Assembly: GCA_047632435.1 (NCBI GenBank)
Contig: JBLICU010000006.1
Location: 6,427 to 70,426 of the forward strand
Direction: 5' to 3'
Source: JAMZMI01 sp047632435
GTDB lineage: Bacteria; Bacteroidota; Bacteroidia; Cytophagales; Cyclobacteriaceae
DNA length: 64,000 bases
Below, piece after piece: positions 8,691-17,543 of the stretch (positions are counted from its first letter, which is position 1; each line of letters begins with the position of its first letter). A model generated the notes under the pieces. It worked only from the letters and a program-made list of their open reading frames with translations, was not told where the DNA came from and ran no database searches. The translations under genes and the position numbers were made by a program.

Positions 8691-9784
8691 CTGATCAGAA
8701 ACCGGGAAACTGGTTTCAGGTATTTACCAATGAGCACACCGAATTGTGAAGACATACCTGAGCCGAATAATGATTGGATTTTGCGACCAGACCAAAGTCT
8801 AAAAGCAAACTCATCTGTCCATGCCTTTGTGTAGTTTGCTTCCAATTTTTCTCTGTTAAAAGGGTCTGAATTGAATGCGTTAATGATGAGATTGGAAAGC
8901 AATTTGGAAGAATGAATGGCCATGGCCATACCATTGCCACAAAGAGGAGTAATCATCCCAGCAGCATCACCACACATGAATATGTGATTGAGAACGGGTT
9001 CTTTTTTTTCAAAGGTGATCTCATTGATCACTTCTGGTTTTTCAAAAAGAAATTTCGAATAATTAAAGATGTGTCGAAGCTGTGGGTTTTTAGTCATCAC
9101 GACTTTTTCAAATGTCGGGATACCTCCATGTTTTCTGATTTGATCGCGGTGAGTCAGGTAGCACATGTTGTATTTATCATCCTCGATTCTACTCACTCCG
9201 CAATAACCACCATCGAAATTGTGCAACGAAATTCTATCCACAGGCAAATCTGCTTTGATATGGTATTTCACACCAACGTAAGGTGATTTCATACTTAAAA
9301 ACGAACGGGATAGTGATTGATCCAGCTTTGAACGTTTTCCTTGTGAGCCGATGACGATTTTAGAAAATATGGGATCTGATCCTATATTGGTTTGGATGGA
9401 GTGATAATTATCCAAAAATTCAATCTTTGTAACCCGGGTGTTTTGATGCACCGCCACTCCGGCAGCATCTGCTTTTTCGCATAACCAATGGTCATACACA
9501 AAGCGGCTGATTCCAAATCCCCCTAAATCAAGTCTATGAACAAATGTGTCTCCGTTGATGGCACTCAGTTCCAATTCGCTAATTGATGTTGGGTTAAACA
9601 TTGACGGGTACAGGTCATTGTTTTCAAGAAAAGGAATTACTTCATTGGAAATATATTCACCACAGACCCTATGAAAGGGAAAGGTTTTTTTCTCGAAGAG
9701 TATGACTTTCAATCCTGCCCGAATTAACAAAATTGAATTGATTAATCCCGCCAAGCCCCCACCAACAATTGCTACATCATACAT
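8663..9784 (-). CDS. FAD-dependent oxidoreductase, geranylgeranyl reductase-like
   Basis: A 373-residue flavoprotein of the GR2 / aromatic hydroxylase type. The FAD-binding GGGLAG is at residues 8-13 in VAIVGGGLAGL, and the second FAD motif GDAAGMITPLCGNGMAMAI is at 272-290. It could hydroxylate an aromatic ring, as SrsC does in phenolic lipid pathways, or reduce double bonds of a prenyl chain. The HRVCGEYIS segment near residue 40 is common in geranylgeranyl-reductase-like proteins. It converges on the UbiA gene with a 28-base overlap of coding ends. Confidence 0.87.
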   Translation of the reverse strand: MYDVAIVGGGLAGLINSILLIRAGLKVILFEKKTFPFHRVCGEYISNEVIPFLENNDLYPSMFNPTSISELELSAINGDTFVHRLDLGGFGISRFVYDHWLCEKADAAGVAVHQNTRVTKIEFLDNYHSIQTNIGSDPIFSKIVIGSQGKRSKLDQSLSRSFLSMKSPYVGVKYHIKADLPVDRISLHNFDGGYCGVSRIEDDKYNMCYLTHRDQIRKHGGIPTFEKVVMTKNPQLRHIFNYSKFLFEKPEVINEITFEKKEPVLNHIFMCGDAAGMITPLCGNGMAMAIHSSKLLSNLIINAFNSDPFNREKLEANYTKAWTDEFAFRLWSGRKIQSLFGSGMSSQFGVLIGKYLKPVSRFLISQTHGKPFN

Positions 9785-9805
9785 TTGGTGAAATTAAAAC
9801 GATTT

Positions 9806-11068
9806 CTAAATCAACCGACGCAATTTGAATACTTTTTTGATTTTTTGGTCATCTCTTAAAATAACTGCTCGGATTTTGAGACCGTGCTTGCGCCTCAATA
9901 GTGCATTGATATCTGACACAGAATTGTTTCCCATAGAAAAACCGTTGATTTTTAACAAGTAATCCCCTGGTCGAATGTCGGCTTGATAGGCCGGGGTGTT
10001 TTTCTCAACTTCCTGAACCATAAGCGTATCCAGCTGTTTTCCATCGGTTATCAGAGTCATTCCGCTCATATTATGCTCGAATGGTTCTGAAAAGAATTTA
10101 GTACGCTGTAGGTACATCATTTCTTTTTGATAATCGAATATGACATGAAACCGGGATAACATATCTCCACCGATGGTTCCATGTCTAGAGCCCCTTTTTA
10201 TTGCCTTGATATAAGCACCGTCCTCTGGAATGGACACCAGTAAATCTTTTAATACAAATCGCCCTACATCGCAATTATTAATTCTGCCAATATAACCAGG
10301 AATTTCGCCCGCCAGCCCTCGTCCAAGGCTTGTGTTAATTAGTTTTTCAGGAAGGATCAGATGGTCGGTAGCATTAATATCTAGAAGGGCAGCATGACTG
10401 GCTCCTGTATCAACCATCATTTTTACAGTATCCGTGAGATCGTTTTGGTGAAATACTACTTTCACATAGGGTTTGGTGCTCACCACTTCTATTGGAATAG
10501 CGTCCATTACCCTTTTTGGCTTGTAAGTGCCATGACGGTAAAAAGTCAATACTTTGTCATCATAATTTATGTCAACCACAAATCGGTTAAACAAGTCATA
10601 ACCAAGGATGCCATAAACTTCTTCCCCCAAATTTTTACTGAGTTGGAGGTAGTCTTTTTCCAGTACAAGCACATTGAGACCTATTGCTTTAAGCCCGTCT
10701 TTAAGCTCAAAATTGACATTTGAAGCCACGAATGCAGTAACAGAATCTATTATTCCTGGCCCATGAATATTAATCTCACGGACATAGTCCAACCCCAGCA
10801 TGTCTGCAAATAGTTTTTCTGTGATAATGGCCGATTCTGCCCCAGTGTCAAGGATAAATTTGAGCGTCAGAAAATTATTAATCCTTATGGGAATTACAAT
10901 GAGATTGCTGTACATCTCGAATTCCATTTCAATTTTATCCACCTCATCTGGCATAATAAATCCTATTGCACTCTGGGCTTTAGAGTTCAAGTGTATTGAC
11001 AATGATAAGATCATTGTCAATACAAGGTGCATGCTCAGCAGAGGTTTAGGTAGGTATTTATTTCTCAT
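9806..11068 (-). CDS. Exported retropepsin-like aspartyl protease with PDZ domain
   Basis: A 420-residue protein with an N-terminal signal sequence (to about residue 32). Two aspartyl protease half-domains follow, each with a DTGA motif: ILDTGAESA around Asp74 and MMVDTGASHA around Asp220, with hydrophobic-hydrophobic-Gly partners (VYGILGYDLF, GTIGGDMLSRF). A C-terminal PDZ domain spans about residues 325-415 (TPAYQADIRPGDYLLKING). Such proteins are thought to act in the periplasm or at the cell surface. It lies 21 bases upstream of the flavoprotein gene in the same direction, so may share its transcript, but has no obvious role in the lipid pathway. Confidence 0.85.
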   Translation of the reverse strand: MRNKYLPKPLLSMHLVLTMILSLSIHLNSKAQSAIGFIMPDEVDKIEMEFEMYSNLIVIPIRINNFLTLKFILDTGAESAIITEKLFADMLGLDYVREINIHGPGIIDSVTAFVASNVNFELKDGLKAIGLNVLVLEKDYLQLSKNLGEEVYGILGYDLFNRFVVDINYDDKVLTFYRHGTYKPKRVMDAIPIEVVSTKPYVKVVFHQNDLTDTVKMMVDTGASHAALLDINATDHLILPEKLINTSLGRGLAGEIPGYIGRINNCDVGRFVLKDLLVSIPEDGAYIKAIKRGSRHGTIGGDMLSRFHVIFDYQKEMMYLQRTKFFSEPFEHNMSGMTLITDGKQLDTLMVQEVEKNTPAYQADIRPGDYLLKINGFSMGNNSVSDINALLRRKHGLKIRAVILRDDQKIKKVFKLRRLI

Positions 11069-11253
11069 ATGGAATCAAACAAGACTAGGAGAGCTCCCCC
11101 TACTTTTTGTCATAATCATAAGATAGTGACAGACTATTGAAGAGGCACAAGCCCAATGAAAAATTCATAATTAATATTATTATAATACAATTAAACAGCT
11201 TTTATTTAAAAATTTATTTGCATTTAATGTGCTTTTCAATAAAAACTGCCGTC

Positions 11254-12357
11254 ATGAAAAAAATACTAATCTCTCTTTTGGTAATCCCAACTATCTTAAT
11301 TTCTTAAGCGCAAAATATTCTAATTGCTGATAACAACGCATGTGCGCCAACAGGTACACATGTTTATGCATTGCTTCAGGATGCCATTGATACATCGGTT
11401 CCAGGTGATATTATCCAGGTGATTCCAAGTCCGGATGATTATGGTAATGTCACCATTAATACAGCCAATGCTGGGATATCAATTTTTGGAATAGGATTTA
11501 TTCCGGACAAAGATTGGCCTGCTAAAAGTTCAGTAAACCAAATTTTAGTTTACGCTAGCAATATTCGTATATCTGGTTTACGTGTTACGAGTTTTATCCA
11601 AATAGGACAAACATCAACTGTTTCGCAAACGATCAGTAACATTTCTACAGAGAATTCTGATATTAATTTTATAAGTTCAAGCGCAGATACGGATTTTGTC
11701 GGGTCGAACATCCTCATCCGAAATTGCTTTGTTTCTTTGGCTAGTAACAACACGGCAATCAGCTTATCAAATAGGATTAGCAATTCGGTTATTACCAATT
11801 GCATTATCGGAGGAGCAACAGCAACTACGACAGGTGTAGGTTCGATAATTTGTCATAATAGTGGTGTCATAAAAAACAATGTTTTCTTTGGAGACGGAGA
11901 GACTAATAAAAATGCATTTAGTACAATTGAAAATTGTACAGTATCCAACAATATTTTCTTCGGCCGAGAGCCGCAAGCAGTGAACTTGGTTAATGTTACT
12001 TTCAATAATAATGTCTCAGTAGGAGCGGATAATAACACACTTCCTCCCAAAACAACTGATGGAATAACAGGCAATAATAACTTTACAACTTTGACCGATG
12101 CGACTTTGGTTTTTGATGATCCTGCTATTGTTATTGGAGATACCTGGGACTTCAATTGGGTGCCAACCCTGTCGGCAACAAATGCAGCAATTCTCCTAGA
12201 TGCAGGTACAGATGGAACGAATATAGGACCAACCGGAAGCACGCTAGGTTGGGATCCTACAGGTGTTCCTCTTCCTCTGATCCAATCTGTCATCTCCAGT
12301 GAAGTAATCAAACAGGGAGATAATCTAGATGTGACCATCAAGGCCAGAGGTAACTAA
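11254..12357 (+). pseudogene. Truncated beta-helix secreted protein, copy 1 (broken)
   Basis: A start at 11254 encodes a normal signal peptide (MKKILISLLVIPTILIS) that hits TAA at 11305-11307 exactly where the cleavage region (then AQN) should follow. The same frame is then open to 12357. The body is a right-handed parallel beta-helix (repeated short N-rich strands, e.g. VIKNNVFFG, TVSNNIFFG). It matches the N-terminal part of the next gene, including the WDF...IGPTG...GW segment and the GDNLDVT strand. It stops where that gene goes on into its repeat domains, so it is a tandem duplicate lacking its C-terminal two thirds and sorting signal. Confidence 0.75.
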
Positions 12358-12361
12358 GCTT

Positions 12362-15300
12362 ATGATGACCTACCGTAAAATAGTTATTACGGTATGCCTC
12401 CTTTGCCTTTCTCTTGTTGGTTTTGCACAATTCGATACATGGATTGTAGACAATAACCTTCAGAGCCCGACAGGGAGTCATATTTTTAGCGATTTGTCTG
12501 CTGCGATCACTGTTGCAGCGGTTGGTGATGTTATCTATGTCAAGGCAAGTCCCACTCCTTATGCGAATTCCATTATTAACAAAGGGATTACGATAGTTGG
12601 TGAGGGTTTTAAGGGGCAAGCTGCAACAATTGATCAATTGACAATTGGTATGGATGCCAGTAATACGGCAATTCACGGTTTGAAGATCACGGATCAGCTA
12701 GTGTTTAACAGTGCTGTTGGCATAGATCTAAGTAATATTCTTATTTCTTATAATTTCATTGAAGAAATCCTTTGGAATTCCGGAGGCACAACTGATTCTA
12801 TCCGAAACCTTGATATTCAATCGAATATCATCGGTAGCGGCCAGATGTCAGCAGGTACAGAGGCTCTCTATTTGAATCTACGTACTGCGGGAACCCTTTT
12901 CATTGAGAATAATGTCTTTTTCGGCTCCACTTCTAGTGGGGCATCAATAAGAGCTTCTGGGGTATTTATCTCTAGAAATGCTTTTATAGGAACAGGAACA
13001 GAAAAAGCATTTGATCATATTTCAAATTGCAGCGTCAGTTCGAACATTTTCTTCGGACGTTCAGCAGAAGCGATGGATGGGACATCTTCCGAAAACTCCT
13101 TTTCAAACAATTACGCATTTAGTACTTTAGATGATACTTTTGCCAATGTAATAGGTGTCATCGGCACAGCATGCGCAAGTCCAAATTCAAATACAGATCC
13201 TAGATTGGTAAACATTATCCTTTCGACAGCCTGGGATTTCGATTTATTTACAATTGACTATGATTTCCAGCTGATCCGCCACCCATTGGACCGGCTGAAA
13301 ATTCTTTCTCTGAAACGGGCAAATGGCTTCCAACGATCAGCTCTATGTTGGGAGTGGTAGAATTGTTGGAGGGCAGCAATCTTAGCCTCGACGTTACTGC
13401 ATTTGTTGACAATGGCATTCATGATGCACCTAGTCTTACCTCTTTCGAATTTTTCTTTGATGATAGTGACCTTGGGTTTGCTAGCAACATTATTTCTACC
13501 ACCACCGTACCATTGTCAAATTTATTTTCAGGGCAAGTTGATTTTGTGACGAATGGCCTGGCTGCTGGCAGCCATTTACTATATCTAAGAGTAGCTGATG
13601 AAAACAGATGGGGGTTATACAAGAGCTATCCGATATATATTGTTGATAATGCAATAGCAGGATTTGACATAAATGCGGCGGAGTATTTCTTCAATTTGGA
13701 TCCAGGAGTGGGCTTAGCTACGCCTATTACCATCTCCAGAACGAATACCTTGAACCTGTTAGAAACCATAGATGCTTCATTGTTAACAACTGGGTTTCAT
13801 AACCTATTTATTAGAGTAGGAGATCAACATGGACGTTGGGGATTATACCAAAGCAAGCTTTTATATGTGGACAATAGCAGCCCTGCAAATACTTCTATCA
13901 TTCAAGCGGTGGAGTATTATTTTAACGATGATCCTGGTTATGGTGTAGCAATTCCTTTAACAGCCAATTCTATTGATTTCACAGATGCGATTGTAACCAC
14001 AGATCTTGACCCAGGCTTTCACAATTTATTTATAAGGGCACAAGACGATGGAGGAATATGGGGCTTGACGAGTACAAAGCTTCTTTATGTTGACCCTTCA
14101 GGCGCTGGACTTGCCAGTAGCATTGGTACGTTTGAGTATTTTTTTGATGACGACCCTGGTTACGGAGCAGCTACAGCTATAACCGTTTCCACACCAGCAA
14201 ATGAGGTCAATCTATTAGAGACACTTGTTGCAACTTCTCTCACCACAGGCTTTCACAATCTTTTTATTCGGTCACAAGATGCTGGAGGTACATGGGGACT
14301 TCCCATTTCAAAGCTTGTGTAGGTTGACCCATCAGGAGCTGGATCGCATACTCTGTTCAGGCTCTTATTTATATGACGATGATCCTGGGTATGGGCTGGC
14401 CAGTGCAGCTGATCTGACTGATGGCGCATTAATTGATGAACTGATAACGGCCTCTGCTAGTTCGCTAGATTTGGGCTTTCATAATCTTTTTATTAGAATT
14501 CAAGATTTGAATGGAACATGGAGCTTGCCTGTTTCAAAGTTGCTATATGTTGATAAGGCGGGTAATGTAAATGTGAACATTTCGGAGATGGAATATTTCT
14601 TTGACACAGATCCTGGGTATGGTGCTGGTTTATCCATTCTTTTAGATCCTGCCGAACCAGATCCCATTCGGGAACTAATTCTTAATGCTGCCAGTCTGCC
14701 GGCGGGCAATCATACCCTTGGTGTTCGAGCTAAGAATAAATCAGATGTTTGGGGGATTACGGCATATGAACTATATATTAGTTTCCCCCCTTCTCGAGAA
14801 TTGGATTCTGTTTCTTTGATTGTTTTTTACAACAAAACCGATGGTGATAACTGTGATCAAAATTCGGGTTGGATTTCAGGAAGTCTGGATACCTGGTATG
14901 GAGTTACATTGCTTAATAATCGAGTGGATTCTATCAAATTGGGGTCGAATAATTTGAATGGTGTCTTGCCAAAACCACTTGGTTATGTAGATGAAGTTAC
15001 CTACATGTCATTGGCTGAAAATATCCTTAAGGATACCATACCGTCAACTCTTACCGATCTGAATAAGTTGGTTACACTACAACTTCACGCCAATCAGTTC
15101 AATGAGATTCCTGATCTTTCCTCGATCACAACACTTCAAAATATTGCCCTTGATTCTAATTACTTTGATTTTGGAGACTTAGAACCATTTGCAGCTGTTC
15201 CAAGTCTGAGTTACGACAATCAAAAAGTATTTAACGACTTTCCAGTTGACTCAATCGTTTCGATAGGTCAGTCAGTGACCATAAACAAGCTGATAGAAGG

Positions 15301-17469
15301 GGTCAATAACAGTTATCAATGGTATCTGGATAATAACCCTATCGAATTTGCGGACCTTGAAGATTATGAGATTTCCAATTTTAATTCAAGTAATACGGGG
15401 ACTTATGTTTTACGCGTAAATAATCCAGTTCTTAGCGATATCGAATTGGAAACACAGCCATTTAGTCTGGGGATTCCGGATTTGCAGGAAGACTCTCTTG
15501 CTATGGTTTCTCTTTACAACGCTCTGGGAGGTGCAGCTTGGACTGGTGTTTCTGGTTGGCTTAACTTCTGGGTTGGGCTCATGGACAGGAGTTACTCTTG
15601 AGAATCAACAGGTAACATCACTCAATCTGGCATCCAGAAACTTGAAAGGAAAGCTGCCTCCTGATTTTACATATGCCGATTCATTGATCACACTGAATCT
15701 TTCAGGCAATGCCATTCAGGACACTGTTCCCGAGACCTTTCGATCATTGAGTTTTTTAAAGTATCTAAATATCGCATCGAATAACATCAATACCTGAGCT
15801 TAATAATTTGGCAAATTTGAATACGCTCAACGTTTCCCAAAACATAATTCAATTTGGCGATTTAGAGAAAAATACTGGAATACCTCAATTCCTTTATGCT
15901 TTGCAAGACAGTATCGGGGTTTTTGCCGATACAGTTGTGGACGTCAATTCAAATTTGCTAATAGAAAGAAAAATTACTGGCCCGAATAATACCTATCAAT
16001 GGTTGCTGAATGGAGCACCCCTTACGGGAAATGCAACTGCGAATTCAGATGCTATTCTAGTAGAAACTATTGCATTTGCTGACGAAGGCAACTACGTTCT
16101 TGAAGTTAAAAACACTCAAATTACCGATCTAACATTACATACAAAAGCGTTCAATTTAGGTGTAAGTAGCCTGGAGAGAGATTCGAAGGCGCTGCTGGCG
16201 CTATATGATGCAACAGATGGGGATAACTGGAGCACGCCAGTAAACTGGAAAACAGCAAATATTGCCACTACTCCATGGGTTGGTGTAACATTGGGAGGAA
16301 CCAACTCTGATCGGGTGACGGCAATAGACCTCTCAGAATTCGGACTCAAGGACACCATACCAACTGATATCAGGGACATTACGAGCTTGCAAATACCAGA
16401 TTTGGCTGACAATGAAATTGCAGCATTGCCTAATATGTCTGGAATGCCCAATATTACGAGTCTCAATTTGAACAATAACAAATTGGTATTTAGATATCTC
16501 ATTCCCAATAGGAACATTTCAGGTATATCCTTTATCAATCAAAAAAGATTTGGACAGACACTATACGATACACTGGATGCTGGATACGAAGTGGTGCTTG
16601 ATGCGTTTATTGGCATTGACTTTGGCAAGGGTACGGTGCTTCAGTGGAATTTTGGGGAACTAGTGCCGGGACAACTCTTCAATAACGATGTGGAGCCAAT
16701 TGCCAACGCCAATGCTTCATCCTTTCTCCTTGAAAATGTAAATATCAACAGTCAGGGAACTTATAGATTGTTTACGACTCATCCTGATATACCGGGTATG
16801 AGCATAGAAAGTAGAAACCAGAACATATTGGCCAAAACAGATTTCATTGGATCCGTTAGTTTGAATGGGACGTCTGTCACAGATACGGAAGTGGTGGTTT
16901 GGAGAAAAACAGCGTCAGGCCCGTTTTCCAAGGTGGACAGTACATTGGTAGATGAAGGAGGTGAATATATTCTTAAGGACGTGGTTCTTGGCACATTTAT
17001 CGTTTTGGCAAGACCCAATACAACCCTGCCCAAATTTTCTAAGACGATTCAGACATATTACATTAGCGCCGATACCTATTCGGAGGCCAACGAACTTTTA
17101 TTAGAAGGCGTAACTCAGGGTATAGATATCAATCTCATTGAATGTATTAATTACTGAAGCGGGCATTGATGTAACTCAGGAAGAAATTCTTTTCAACCTG
17201 AAACCATACCTGAAGGATATTAATATTTATCCAATCCGACAGATGGGTTGCTTGCGTTAGATTATTTGGTTTATCGGGAGATTGATGACTTGAAAATGCA
17301 GTTGATTTCTGCTCAGGGGATTATTTTGGTAGATCAGGAGGTTGATCGTCGAAGAAGTTTGCATCATGCAGAGATAGATCTGACTCAATATGAATCGGGC
17401 ATTTATTATTTGATGTTTACAGATGAGGCAGGAACTTTTGCTCATCCTGTAAAAATAGCCAGGAAATAA
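12362..17469 (+). pseudogene. Large T9SS-secreted beta-helix / repeat / LRR protein, copy 2 (broken)
   Basis: Conceptual protein of about 1,700 residues. In order: signal peptide (ends VGFAQ), beta-helix, about six repeats of a WGL-rich domain (13345-14790), leucine-rich repeats with SLTALYN-like starts interleaved with Ig-like segments (14800-16530), a carboxypeptidase-regulatory-like segment and a T9SS sorting domain ending at 17469. Homologous coding continues through every break. Lesions I can place: a frameshift near 13263-13275, TAG for Tyr at 14320-14322, frameshifts near 14340-14375, 15560, 15788 and 17145, and loss of one C in the sorting motif (NIYPNPTDG expected) near 17232. Sequencing error is possible but neighbours are intact. 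Confidence 0.8.
13370..14790 (+). repeat. About six tandem protein-domain repeats of 75-90 codons
   Basis: Each unit starts with a strand like EYFFDDDPGYG, continues with a variable stretch, then GFHNLFIRxxDxxGxWGL and SKLLYVD. Clear units begin near 13440, 13680, 13910, 14130, 14370 and 14590. The last is diverged (NHTLGVRAKNKSDVWGI). I do not recognise it as a named family. The fifth unit carries the nonsense codon and a frameshift. Confidence 0.8.
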
Positions 17470-17491
17470 ACCTATTGACTTAGCTTCTGGT

Positions 17492-17526
17492 GAGAACCTG
17501 GGGAACTTCTTCTCAAGGTTCTTCTT
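17492..17526. terminator. Hairpin between convergent genes
   Basis: GAGAACCT pairs with AGGTTCTT around a 17-base loop, followed by TATTTT on the plus strand. It lies between the convergent beta-helix pseudogene and the SNF2 gene and could end either transcript. Confidence 0.4.
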
Positions 17527-17543
17527 ATTTTAAGCTGGTCGTG

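Noticed and set aside
11254..17469. Programmed frameshifting or stop-codon recoding
   Set aside because: The breaks are at different places with no common slippery site, in one locus, and include a truncation. Decay or sequencing error explains them better.
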